Shown piece after piece: positions 24,020 through 38,527 of a stretch of 64,000 nt of DNA. Each line of letters opens with the position of its first letter. Position 1 is the stretch's first letter. Both the position numbers and the translations under genes were made by a program. The notes below the pieces were generated by a model. That model was not told the DNA's origin, did not search any database, and saw nothing but the letters and a program-made list of their open reading frames with translations. Source of the stretch: Rapana venosa (lineage: Eukaryota; Mollusca; Gastropoda; Neogastropoda; Muricidae); NCBI GenBank assembly GCA_028751875.1, contig CM054134.1, positions 46,706,345 to 46,770,344 on the forward strand, in the 5' to 3' direction.

Positions 24020-26683
24020 TTTATTGATCATCACTACCCATCAATTCACAAAATCAGCTAAACACAATTTCAAAATGTGGGCAGCTGGAAAAAAAAAAAA
24101 GATAAACTAGTATAAATTGTTTTTCTCTTGAATGAAAACTAGGCCCAGACCACAATATACTGGTTCAATTCAAATACCCAAAACAACAAGAGTCCATCAA
24201 TGTCTGAGCTGGAAATGTACCTGTACCTTTTCCCCACACCCAAATGAATCTGATAAAATACTTCAGGCAGGCACCAATTCCCATTTCAGCAAAAGAGATG
24301 TCGATGGATCTTGCTATTGTTGAGGACACAAAACCCACCATAACTCTACAAGCCACTGGCATTGGGGAAGGGGGCGGGGGATTTTTTTCTAACTTTTTTT
24401 TTTTGCCACTGGCATCAATACTCTATTGATGCTTTTCTTTTAAGCCAGACTAAAAAGCTCTTTTAGACAATGAAATCCTTATATCTGTGCACAATCAGTA
24501 CTCCTGTAACTCAAAAATAGCATCCGAATAAATATGACTTTGCACATGCAAAATGAACAATGAGTGGTCAATATAAATCATACAATAAATGATAAACAAG
24601 AAAGGATAATTTAAGAACAGATGTAATTCACTTTTTCCTGACTCTGCGCATGCCTTCATGTGCTAACATTCACTCCAGAGACGATACAGCATATGTACCT
24701 AGCTGAGTGGAACAGCCATTTTTCTCTCTCAACAATAGACACTGCCATGTGCAGAACATTGAAAAATTCCTGTACTCAAACCATTACAGTCAATCTAAAA
24801 GTAACTGGTTGTATAGCTTAGAGGTATACTCCCACACTGGCACATACGCAGTCTTTCAAGTTCAAGCTGAGTTCATGATCACTAGTGATGCAAAACCAAA
24901 GCAACCCTCTACTTTGGATCTGGGTCACTGGCACACCAGGTATGGTGTGTCATTAAGTGGCTGCTGTTAAAAAAAAAAAGACAGGCTTGATGGAAATAAC
25001 ACTTTCCAGGGTTTTCTTTTTTCTTTTTCTTTTTTTTTTACCTTGTTCACACAGTTAAATGTCTTAATCCAGTTGACGACCAGCTAATCACATAACGACA
25101 CTACACAAGCGGTTTTTATCGTCTGCTACCACTGCAAAAACTAGCTTCCCAGTGGCAGCTTTCTTGAATCATTTCGCTTCAACACATAATCAAATAATAT
25201 ATTCTAAATGGTTCTGATAATGAATAGATAACTATGTAACAAAAATATTTATCATAGATTGAAAGGTTAATAAGCTGTAAGGCTTAGGCTTGAGCCAGTC
25301 CCCTTACTATTACTGCTACTAGAAAACTGCTATGTCAGCAGTGAGTTGCATGCTGCTGACTGCTTGCGGCAGGAGAGATGACACATGCCACCGCTCTTAG
25401 GGAAAGAATTGAAACATACAAATCATAAGATACTTGAAAAAGAGACTGTTTCAAAACACAACAAAAACTGGAGATGATACCTTGCTATAGCAAGTCTTGC
25501 CATTACACAGGAGATGAAATTTTCAAATTTACATTTTGATAACATGGAGCTTTTTTCCAGTATGTATACAGGCAGGCAAACAACAGGATTCACAAGGCGA
25601 TTTTCTTATGGGTGGTGATGATGATGGCTGATTTGTATCACAGAATATCCACTGAACTACACAAAATACCTACCACACTTACAATTAACATGGGACACTT
25701 CCTCCTCCAATTCTGATACACAAGAAAATTGTAAAGAGGCGCATGAAACTAATGACTCATGGTGCTAAATTTTTTCTTCCTCTCATGTTCATTAGCAAGG
25801 ATATGTGTGCACACATGTTGTTTGCAGAGGCTATCAGTCCAAAGAAAACTATTTAATTCAGGACTTTATACAATATTAAGATACTGGAATGTAGAAATAC
25901 CTACGGGTAATTTTTTTTTTTTTTGGCGGGGGGATGATTTTTTTAATCCTTTTTTTACAGAAAGAGAAGGGGGCAGAGTGTGACATTCATTTTGCATTTT
26001 CATTAAGCCTAAAGCATGCTATACTACAAGATGATTGATTTCTGTCATATTACTGAGTATAAACAGGAAAAAAAAAACACAGACAAAACTCACAAATTAT
26101 TAAGTTTAACCAACAAAACAAACAAATTTTAACCCAACAACCTCACAAAGTCTGAAAGAGAAAGAATTCACCAACCAAACATATCTAAACATAATGACAT
26201 CAAACAATTCATTATCTTTTAAATACAAAAATGACAAACTCTTACTGATTGTATTGTATAGTGAACATATATATATATATAATTACACAGAGGTAATCTC
26301 CAGTTAGACATGAACTAAACAACAGAAAACAGATAATGAAACCAGCAGAACATCAGAGGGTGTGAAAGCATGCACATTGGAAAACAACATGCAACATAAT
26401 CCACTGCACAAAATGGGATACACCCCCCACTCCCTTTACTCAGAAAAAAAAGAAAGAAAAAGAATCCAAAACCTTTCAGGAAAAAAAACAACTGTCCATG
26501 TTATGATTACTGAGCGCCAAGTTTCTGTTTTGTTTTGTTTGTTGTTGTTTTTAAAGAATGATAAAGAAGACAACCAAAGACTCCAAGAAGAAAGCCTTCT
26601 CAACAGCTGAAGTAGCAGCTCGATCAGTCCAATGAAAACTGTTACACTTTTGGTATCGTATCGCAATCTGAAGCTGGTTAAAA
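24020..26683 (-). other. Probable WBP2 3' UTR
   Basis: From the WBP2 stop codon down to an AATAAA on the minus strand (24020-24025) the sequence has no credible reading frame on either strand and no recognisable full-length mobile element. If this signal is used, the 3' UTR is about 2.7 kb and ends about 70 bases from the candidate YARS2 poly(A) signal. Nearer, non-canonical signals could be used instead. Confidence 0.35.
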
Positions 26684-29600
26684 TCAAGAGCTGGGGACAA
26701 GATGATGACTGAGTTCAGTTGGTCTTCTTGTTGCCTGGTCATAGGCCGGAGGGGGCTCGTAGCCCTGGTAGGGGGGAGCAGCGTAGCCATTGGGAGGGGG
26801 AGGGGCAGAGGCGTACATGGTGTGAGGGGCAGCTGGGTTGTAGTAGCCACTGGCAGCTGCTTCCTTGGCCTTGGCATCTGTCCATCCAAATATACGACAA
26901 TTAACAAGACAAGGTTATTGAAAGAGAAAATAACGAGCAAAACAAAATACATGAATCTGATCTGATCTGTGCGATAGCAATCTTGGCCAACAAGTAATAT
27001 AACAAGAAAAATCTCCTGCTGTGTTTAGCGCTATCAACTTCATATCCTAGATTTGTTTGGAATTTTTTCTCTATAAGCTGGAATTAGGGACTGAAACCAT
27101 GAGGGTGGCCTAAAGAAGGAAGGTTATTTATCATGATATATAACCTATCTAAAAATATTAAAAAAAGAAATAGTTATCTAAGGCATTGTTAACAGAAAAA
27201 ATGCTTTCTCAGTTTTGTTCTCATTCTCATAAGCAATCAACTCCATCCAGAGTCTTCTCAAAGAGCTAAAGTATGGAATGAAAACTGAGCATTTTTAGTT
27301 ATTTCTGAACTCATAAATAAATGTTTTTAACAGTATTCATCTTCAGTGTAGGTCCTCCATGAGAAAGATTAGCAATTGGACCATAGTAAAATTACTTTAG
27401 TGGGCTTTACCAGACTCACATCCAGTGACCCTATAAAGATTACTCTTGGTACATATTAAGAGGCTATTTTCCTCAAGGGAAAGGACTTACCTTGTCTTTA
27501 GAAACTGTCCTAAAAATCATCATAGGTACCAAGTGAGGAAAATGGCAAAAAAAGCAGACACATTTCCCCCAAAGTGTTGTTATGAAGTTGAACATTTCTT
27601 TTACTAGTTTGCAATTTTCTTTACTTTTCCCTATTTAGTACTCATGCTGATTTTCAGACAGGAATCTTAACACAAACATATCTGAGAATATCACAGAGCA
27701 CAACAGTGTACTTTAAATTTAAAAAAATCAAAATCTAAGCACATCACATTCTGACTTTTGCAACAAAACAGCCTGCTTTCTTGATATGGGTGATTTGTTA
27801 TAACCTTGAACAGCATCAGAACTTAACACTGAGATCTACCACAAATGTCATACATAACATGTATGGAGAATCACTGAACCAGAAGGTCAAAGTCATTTTA
27901 CAATATGATCAAGTGCCTAGGCTAGTCACACACTGGATCACACCATTGAGATGGCTGGTTGAACGAGTTTGCATACATAACATCTATTCAAACACAACTC
28001 AAATCATTCCTGGCTACTTCAAACCTGCTTTAAAAATACACGAACAATTTGCTGATGCAATTAAAATGCTTACCAAATTAAACTCTGAAATCATGAATAA
28101 TTTCTTCATGAATTTGTTAGCATTCAGTTCCTGAAGGCCAATATGTCTATCAAATCATCCTTTCAATCTTTGAGATATATCATATCCCAGCAATCAAAAC
28201 TGCACGGAAATCCTTCAACAAATCAATGAGTTTATTCACATTCAAGTTATTTACTACCTTAATCTCTATTTCTTGAAAGGTTTGATTCTGCTAATTATAA
28301 GCACGCATACACGCACGCACGCACACACACAACCCCATTGAAAAAAAATGCAAGCTTCATAAATTTCTAAAACAAGATATCACTCGAAAATTAATGTCTA
28401 ATCAGTATTAACTCTCGTAAATGATGAGACAAATAATGCATAGCTTTTAATACATTCCTGTGTGTCAAGTATTGCAACAAATATGTGTAGAGAAAGTGTT
28501 TAACTTTTGCATTCATGTGCACATGCAGTTTCAAAACATATCATTGTAAGTGTTAGTTAAAAACAAAACGTATTTTGAAACCTGAACAAAACAAACAATA
28601 CATACATTCCTGTATGTGTCTGTAAGTATTATAGCTTTCAATACATTCCTGTATGTTTTTGTAAGTATTTCAACAAATGTGTATAGAGAAACAATGTTGA
28701 ACTTGTGTTCATGCTCACACACAGTTTCAAAACATCAACATTACGCCATTAAAACGCTAATCAAAAACAAAATAAATTTTGAAACCTTAATAAAATAATA
28801 CAAAACACTGTTTTTCATGCTCTCTTGCTTTTTTTACCTGAAAAATGATGGCATACTGATCTGTCTACTACGATTTTCCGCTTTTCTTTGCATCTGTCTC
28901 TTTTGTTTGGTTGGGGTTTTTTCCACCAAGAAGAAAAAAGAAAATGTTACATGTGCATATACACTTTACCTAACCAGAATACTCAATACAAACATTTTTA
29001 AAACAGATGCACATACATGGCTTCAAATTACTGATTATCATAACTTCAAAAAAGTTTAGTCACCACAAAGCCCCCTCTTCTCCCTCCTCACACATGGGCA
29101 TCATTGTGAAAGTACACACTGGATGAGCTGTTTGCTTATTCATGACTGTTTTCAAATACCTTTCCATACAGGCAGCCATACTTCCACTTCAGAGGATGTT
29201 TTCTCTTTAAATAAAGGATACAGGCTGTTTTGCTAGGAACTGTTCATGAATGAAGACAATCCCCACATAACATTTTAAAGCACAACACATTGTCATGTAG
29301 TCCTTGGCACTTTGCTTGCATCAATCAATAACTGAGAAAGCTTTTGGTCTTGCCTACTTGTGAAATACACACATTTTCAGTGACAACATAAAACAGATTT
29401 GTCCTCTAAGTTGATCTTACATACATAAAAGATTATCTCTTCTTGTCTCCCCCCCTTCCCCCAAAATAACAGAATCATATACTGCATATATTTGTGACAA
29501 GGATTAAAATGCCCACCCTTCCTATTGTCCAGGGAGGCAGAATTATCTGGCGGTTAGAACTTTATACTGCTGATCTGGCAGTAGCTAAAGGCAAGAGTTT

Positions 29601-32600
29601 GATTCTCCACTTAAAAGTAAATCTGAAGGAAATATATTATGAGACTCCGAATCAAAGTCCCTATATAAGCACAGACAGAACCCTTGCACACAGGTTAACA
29701 CTATCACTACCTTAAGAGAGAGAAAAACCACTCTTTCCTAGTACGTGTGCACTGAGTGCATTTGTATGCTTCTGTAACTGAGTAGTGGGTGATATAGAAG
29801 GAAGGCTAACAGGGGTGGGAACTGGCAGAGGCAAAAAACTCTGAAAATCTTTCTCAAACAAATTCAAGTTAAGCCATTTTGAGCACTCCAAGGGCCATTT
29901 TAGCTGCTACAGAGTTACCTTTTTATGTTAAATATTGGACCATCTTGACTGCATAAATAACACACAATGTTGACTCTCAACACACACATGTGTGCGCACA
30001 AGTGTACAGATATTTTAAGTTTCTTAACTGCGACAATGCTGTTGTAATTTTTTTCTCAACTCCTGATGTCTTCAGTGCTACCTTTCATTTTCTTCAGTAA
30101 AGCCTGGTAAAGAGAAAATAATATTCCTATTGTCATTCTCTATATACTTTTCAATTTTGGCACAGCTGCGCTGTGAATGGCCACTTTTTTCTTCAGTGTG
30201 CATGCATGTCTCTGCACAATGTTTACCTAAATGATGGTTTGTGCAACAGCTGTAAATGGTTGGTTACCCTTTGGTGGTTTACCCATAAGGAAAAGGCTCA
30301 ATCTCTGGATGGATGACACAACCATATCTAGCTTGTATTCTGTTACATGGAGAGGGATGAGTTCTACCAGTTTCAATATTGCCTATACCAGACTGCCTGG
30401 AAAATTCAGTGCAATGTCCTTAAAACTCCAGGAGATGAAGGAGAAATCAACGCTTCAATGATGGAACAGGGGAGAATGCTTCAGCCTAGGACAGATTCAA
30501 ACTGCAGACAATGTTTGGAAAGGTGAATCTCTATGCCACAAAGTACCTGCATTTTTACAATCTAATTTCTCTGAAACTCATTTTATTTCTCAAAGCTAAA
30601 AGTTTTCTCCCTTTCTCTTCATCTTTTATACAAGAATCGAACAATGAACCATGACAGAAAAATAGTGCAGAATATAAACAAATTGGAATGCTGTTTTATT
30701 CACAAATTATCTCACATCTGATACAAACATTTTGAAAATAACACAGGCACAGCAGTTCACATCCCTGCCCCCTCCATAAAAAAGAGAAGTATTTCCTGCC
30801 CTATTTAAAACTAAACGGTGCATAGGGGCCATTTAGGGATATAATTTACAAAGGCAAAAACACAGTGGCTAGCATCATACTGACCATGGCCATTGGCAGC
30901 AGGAGGGTAGGGGGCCATATCAGGGTTGATGCCTGGGTACGGGGGAGGTGCCTCAGTCATGTACACACTGTTATCTGCAATACAGAATACACAGTTCCTA
31001 GAGATAAAGCACACAGCGCTGTTTCACAAATGAAACATACATTGTAATTATTATCTAAGCTCATGAGTATGTGAGTGAGACACGAAAAAACAGAAGACTT
31101 ATTCATCATGTAAAGAACTTAGATAGAATTAGGAAAATAACATAGTTTAATAAAAAATAATTTTAAAAAGCAACAATTCTGAATTAAAAAAATCACAAAG
31201 AGGAAAGATTCAGAATTTGTTTTTATACTTTCTTCATATCACAAAAAAACAAAACAAAAATCAATAAACTAAATTTTGGCAATGCTGATACACATTGTAC
31301 CTACCCCAACATGAAATTTAAACTTCAAAAGAAAGTCAACTGAACTGACTCAATCAAGCTGAGCAAATGCAAAGTGCAGGCATTTCTGACTTGCTTTAAG
31401 TACTGGATACATTTCTGTATGCATTCTGTTGAAAAACTGTGCAGTCATCGCCTTAAATAAGGAGTAAATTTGGCTACAGCCCTCATTGTTTTCACGTTTT
31501 TCAAGCACGACTGTTACACTAACCAAATGTAAGTAAACATTGTGCAGAAACATGCATGTGCACAGAAGAAAAAAAATGGCCATTCACAGTACAGCTGTGC
31601 CAAAATTGAAAAATCTTGTAGAGAATGACAGTAGGAGTATTAGTTTCTAACAGGTTTTACTAAAAAAAAAAAAAATGGAACGTAGCACAGATGACATCAT
31701 CAATGATAGAAGTTAAAGGTTTTCTTCCTTTACATTGTGGGTTCAGTTAAGTGATAAGAAAGGTACTTACCAGGAGGGGCAGTGGGGAAGGTCTGGTAAG
31801 GAACCCAAGCATAGTAAGGATCCTGTGGAGGCTGGTAGGCTGGAGGAGGAGCAGCGTAGATGCCTCCCACAGCTGCAGTATAGGGGGGCGGCTGCTGCAT
31901 TCGGTTTCTGGAGGCTGCCATGAAATGTACGTTTTGTTTGTTAACCATGATTCACTTTGTGTGTACACAGCAAATGTCAAAAATTCAAATACACATTAGG
32001 CTGGTTTGAACCACTCAAGCAACCCAATTTGAAGTTGCTGACATGCAAACTTAACCCTAGTAAGACAGTTCCCGGAATCTTTAAGTACGATATTGCTAGG
32101 CTGCATGGCGATTCCTGGAATAACCCAGGATCACCTAGGTAATGTAACTGATGGCTTACTTTCACTTTCAAAGGTCATCTAACCAATATCAAGGCTATTG
32201 CAGGACAGCAGAAAGGTCATTCTGCACACAGGAGTCATGTGAACTTTGAATGATTCAGGAGGTAATCTTTCTTTTTCTTGACCAGTCGCAATCGTCCACC
32301 TCTCATGCTTAAAAAAAAAAATGGCAGCCAAATTTTGCCTGAATTTCATAATACATTTTGCAAGCTATATGACAATACTGACAGCAAGAAGGTGTTTGAG
32401 AGACTCAACCTGGTTGAATCAAACACATACAGATGACAAGGTAAGGATCGTACCATTTCTAAGAAAAAGTCAGTAGACGGTGATTGCGATCCAACCAAAC
32501 TGAATGGTGTTTGTGTTCCTGGATGTCCCGCTTTGCTACTCAATGATTGTGATGTCACTGATTGTTTAAGTTTACTTTTGATGCAACATGACTATGAAAG

Positions 32601-34011
32601 AATTGTTGTCTAGACAAATAGATACGTTGTTGACTAATTGGCTTATGTTGTCATGTTTTCATCATAGAAAGCCACCACTTAGCACAAAATGAATATTGCC
32701 ATGATAGGGCTGATCATTCAGCTGGACTTTTTAGATGATGGATGAAACAACATGGGCTCCTTCAAAACCTATATCAAGAGATAGGACTTATCTTCTCAAG
32801 ACATGTTTGTACTTCAACAACAATGCTTATGTTGAAAGCATCCCAGGACCCTGATTTAGTGATGTGATAGGAAGTGCACCTGTGACAAGAGGGTGGGGAG
32901 GTGGGGGTGGGTTCATAATCATAAACAGAATATATTGCCATGGTATCACATTCACACAAAAGCGTATTACCCAAGTTTCCAGTGATATATAAGTTCATAC
33001 GGTTCAGTTGTATATATAATATGCATATATATCAATACTGTTTGATCCCACCTTGCTTCAAAACTACATTGCCCAATGTTAATTCAGTCAGCAGCACTGA
33101 ATCCCCTGCAGTGTTATTCAGCACTACAAGGTTTAATAATACAATGAAAGGTAAAAACAGGAGAGAGAAAAAAAGGGCTCACCAAGAGAAGCAGCTTTCA
33201 ACATGGCCTGGCCGAACTCAATGGCTCCACCGTGAGTAAAGTGCATCTTGAACTTTGTCTCTCCTTGCCAGTTGCCTGGTTTTAACAACAGAACAGAATA
33301 CACAACATTTTTTTTCTTAAAAGTTAATAAAACATCATTCAATACCAAAAGCCCTTCAAGACTTTCATGAGTGCATTCTACCTGACGAAAACTAGTACAC
33401 TCTACATGTTAAAAATTCAACACCTAACAAATAAAACACACTGTAAAAGAATATCTATAATCAAGGCCTCTAAGGATTGGCATCACCTGCACTAACAACA
33501 AACATAAACAACAGGGGCCTTATTAGGGCTGCTATTTTGCTGAGGCCGCTGCCTTCAGGAAAATAATACCAAAAAAAATGGTTGAAGCCGACAGTAAATA
33601 AACCCACACACTCAAACCAGCATCAAAGTGTTTATCAACTTAACAGCAAAGAACCATCCACGGTTGCAACTACTTTGGTCTCTTTGGCTCTATGATCATG
33701 CACATGGATATATTTCCCATTCAGCTAATGACTTCAGTACACCACACTTAAATGATATGAGCATGCTATCCCAGTCCCACGGACTCAAATCATCTAAGTC
33801 AAACCCCATCTCTACATAATAATGCTGTGCATACATGTATGTGCGTCTTACTCTTCAATAATCATATATGCATCTAAATGGCAAACCTGACAAATTTTCT
33901 TTAAAATTGTACTGAGTAAGACTGCCAGGGCCAGCACAACTAGATGGCAAATTTTGACCATCATTGACCAGGCAACCATTTCCATTTTCACTAACTGCTT
34001 GGCAATTTTAG

Positions 34012-34047
<36 letters not shown>

Positions 34048-36818
34048 ACACACACACACGTATGCATGCACACATGTACAAACACACAGAGGCTGACCAT
34101 TAGCTTCTGCCACTATGTGTCCTTTGATGTAGTTGGCCCCAAAGATAGGCTGTTCCAACTCCACTCCCCTCATCTGCAGGAATGGGATGGAGAAGGACTG
34201 CATGACATCTTTGGCATCACTGCTGTTGAAGATCACCTGCAACATAAACACTGCATTCTCAGAAGACCTAGTATATGGCAAGGCACATGGAAAAAGCCAC
34301 ACATACAAACTCCTCATCTGGTGTGTACTTAGAGTCTAACAGTGATTTTCATTTGAAATAACTGAAACAGGGTGCCCTTTGGGGGGACTCCTGAAGTGTC
34401 AAGCTCAGAAACTGAGAAAGGTCCAACAACAACAACAACATCCTCATGAGACCAGAATCTCAGAGTCAAACCGCTTGGTGCAGCCATATCAACTGTCATA
34501 ACCTGACTTTTCCCAAAATAATCAATTTCTTGAGGAGTTGGAGGATAATTCAACTAAAATGTTCAGGTTTTCAGGGTAAATTGAACTTGATGGAATGCAT
34601 ACATCTAATGCTCTTTCTCTGTGTTATGCTATTTTATTACCCTAGACTAAAAAAGCAGATTTGATAATCATAATATCCCAGTTTCTTTTCAGATTCTTTT
34701 GTTCACACAAATCACACATATAATCTGGTGAGATTGAATTCAGTTTACATGTGTTTTCCATGAAAGCCTATTTTCAATGATATTCACCTCTTAGTACCTC
34801 AAAAATGCAATAGTTATAAATACATATAATCATTATGCCTATCGTCTACTTACTGTAAAAGAACAACTGCAACATAACAAATCAAGAGAAAATCTGGCAA
34901 ACATATTTATAAGGGCTTGCTGACAGATACTTTTAAAAAATGCTACATTAAGACTTAGGTCAGCAATCCATATCTGGTTCCCACATAAAGCAAAGTTATT
35001 ATGCAACCAGCCACCTTGGCACAGTGGCTAGCACCCTGGGTTGCAGACTGGAAGGTTGCCGGTTCAATTCCCATACGAATCATTGAGATTTTTCGGACTC
35101 CAGCGGGATATTACCAAGAGTGATTTTGCTAGGGCTCACTGTAAAGTCTGGGAAGACACAGCCAGGCTTCAGACACTTTACGGCTGCAATTTTGAGAGTG
35201 TTGCTCAAATTGCCCCACTAACACTGCAGGTGTCTGTATCTCTTGGGTCCAGTTGATGCCATGATATAATAGTAAGCATAGAGTATGGCCCTCTTACACA
35301 GTGTCAAAGCACATTCACTTCCATAGCTGCGTCATTTCATCATCCTCAACATACAAAAAATACAATTAGCCTGATTCCGGGCCCATAGTTGCTTAGGTCT
35401 CATGGAGACATCTGTTTCACAGCAAAGTGACACAGTGGCAGTGCAGGGCCCCTCTGGCTCATGGCCCCATGGCAGCCCACCATTGTTGGGCTCCCTGTGG
35501 ACTTCGGTCCCTGAGGATGTGATATAACAAATCTGGGTATGGCTGGGGTGGAAAGATTGAAATGAGTGGTGTGGGAACAGCAGGACAGGATCATCACAAG
35601 GCAGCAAAAAATGAAAATAAAAAATAAAGCTACATGCATATTATGATATGATCTATAATATCAAACACAACATACAAAGTGACACACATACCTACCCCCT
35701 CACACACACACATGTAAACAAAGTCTCACACACCCATTCCAAGAGAGGCCACACAAATAATACCCACCCTATGAGTTGTCAGGTAGACTCTTCCCTTCTT
35801 CTTTCCTTTGAAATGGGGCATGCCAGAGGGTCCTTCAAACTCCATCTCAATTCCATTGTAGTAAATAAGAATCCTGTTATCACATAACAATACACTGATA
35901 ATTGATATTAAATTTAAAACAACAGCAAATCTCAATCCGTTCTTCTTGTTGTGTAGCTTGTATCCCCCCCCCTTCCCCACACACACACACACATACCCCG
36001 AGGCATCTTTCAATTATTTCACTGTTCAGTCTGTTTTCTCATCAAACAATCCTCTCTCATTTTTTCCTCATTTTCTTCTATGGATACTAGGATAGAAATG
36101 ATTGATAAGTTAATAAAATCCTATAAACTGTATATATTGTCTTGAATGTGGTTATGGATTGTAAACATCAATGAAGAGAAATAGATAAAGTTAATAAAAT
36201 CCAAAACAGATACACAAACACACAAACACATGTGCCAAATACACACACACATGTCCAAGAAAACCAATGAAACCCTGAAGTGAAACAAAAATTTAATGTA
36301 TGAGATTAGAAAAATGAAAATCAGGCATGTCAAAAAATGTTGTTCCTTAAACTTTATCATATTATTTCTATCATCGAAATGACAACATATTTAAGCTAAC
36401 GATAATCTCTTGCGACCTACACTATGAAGAAAAACATTTGGCATTTGCCAATTGAATCAACAATAAATTATATGACTTTTAACAGTTTAAATATGGATTT
36501 TTGTATCATGTAATCATGTATCTTGTAAATCACTAAATGTCTAATCTCTTATCAAAACCACTAAATTAGTAAATAGCGAAATATTGAAAACTGCAAGACA
36601 AGATACATTTTAAAATATAACTTCATCAACATATCAATTGTTATTAGTAAACATAAACAAAATAAATGTTTTGAACATCCTGCACAAGTCCACTACAAAC
36701 AAAGAAAAAGGAAGACTTTCGAACATTAATTATGCAAAACCAGGCTGAATTTAATCTTAAGACAATTAATTGAATTACCAAAAACTGAAGAACAACTGCC
36801 ATAATTTTTATACACCAT

Positions 36819-36862
<44 letters not shown>

Positions 36863-38496
36863 CAGACGTGTGTGCGTGCACATGAAACTCAAATTTTTGT
36901 TTTCACATGGTACATTGTATTTGTATTCAAATTTCAATGCATTTTGCTTTTTCCATCAAGCCATAATGTGTGTGTCTGTGTGTATGTCACTGTGTGTGAG
37001 TGTGTGTGTTTGTGTTTTTCATTTTGTGTGTGTGTGTGTGTGTGTTTGGTGTGTGAGTGTGGTTTGTGTGTGTGTGTGTGTGTGTGTGTATACATGTATG
37101 TGTGTGTTACTGTGTGTTTGCGGATACATGTGTGTGTGATGGATATATTTAAATACATCATTCATTCATTGCATGGACATACACAGTTATACTACAAAGT
37201 ACAAGTATGTGTAAAAATTGTGTTCCTCAACCACTGTCACACTCACAGTGCCAGTTTAAAAAAACAAAAAACAAAAACAACTGAAATATAAACTGCAGAG
37301 TGTAGTGTAACACCTAACAATATTCTGAGGCTGAAAATAATATCATTTAATATGTGTGCACATGCACAAAGTACTCACTATAAAAAGTATAATTGTGTTT
37401 TTCTTTCCTTAGTTCCACTTTCTGGTTTTAATATTATTTTTAGTAACTCATCATCAATCTGGTTGTGGTCATCTATTAATTACAGTTTTAACGACTCTGT
37501 TATGAACTCCACAAATGGTCCTATTAAAACAGCTGGTTAATGAAGCTTGAGGACACTGTCATCCGCAATCTACCACAGAAAAGCAGAAACTGAGTGAGAG
37601 AGCTCACAACGGGTGGAAAGCAGAGATCATCCTCCCATTCGTTTGATAATTTGAAATGAACAAAAAAGTCATGACCACTTAATGAATTATTATGTAATTT
37701 TTCTGTTGTTTGCCGATGTCACAGACTTGATATGCATTGTTTAATACAATTTAATTCATCAGTGATTGAAAACATGAGCGAAAAAAGCTTGGGTACACTA
37801 ATAGTAATACTGTCACTTTTTCAGTGTCAGTGCTCCACATGTGTTTATTCAGTTGCTGTTTGACTTTGTTGCAAACAATACAGCTGGTTTGCAAAAGGGG
37901 GGAGACAAACTGATTCATTTGCTCAACTCTTTAAATTCTTTGCTTTCTATAATCATCAAGATCAACACTGTCAGATATTCATACTGTCATAAATGTCAAT
38001 GTTAATTTGTTATAGTCCAAATCTTTCATCACTAAGTAAAGTCAGTAACTGAGTAAGTGAAATTCCTACACCAGTTGGCAGTTAACTCAAAAGGAAATCA
38101 AAACAAGACAAGAAAGTGAAGAAACAATAACAACACAATCAAAACAAACAATGTTAGTATGTTACAAAAGAAAACAAATGGTATATTTTGTTTCAAAAAG
38201 AACAACTCCCAAAGAACTAAACAACCTTTTTCGTTTTTTTAAACAATATTATTCTTAATCAAGAACAGCAGGCTCAGAAAATTTACAATCAGGGTTTAGC
38301 CATTGACTCCTACTGCACATGGATCACTAAGTAAAATACCTGTCAGGTGTCATCAACTCATCAAGCAGACACTGACCAGCATGTGCCCACCTTCCTTCCC
38401 CTCTCACCCACTTAGTAAGGTTGATAAGTAGATGATAAAGTAGTGGAACTGACATAAATTTGTTTTTTATAACTGAATAAGCAAGCTGTGCCGCGC

Positions 38497-38527
<31 letters not shown>

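Noticed and set aside
27781..28134. 117-codon open frame inside WBP2 intron 6
   Set aside because: No splice context, promoter or recognisable motif. The composition is AT-driven and the frame is about as long as expected by chance in 64 kb.
31735..31999. Plus-strand frames opposite WBP2 exon 5
   Set aside because: They are antisense shadows of the Pro/Tyr-rich coding exon.
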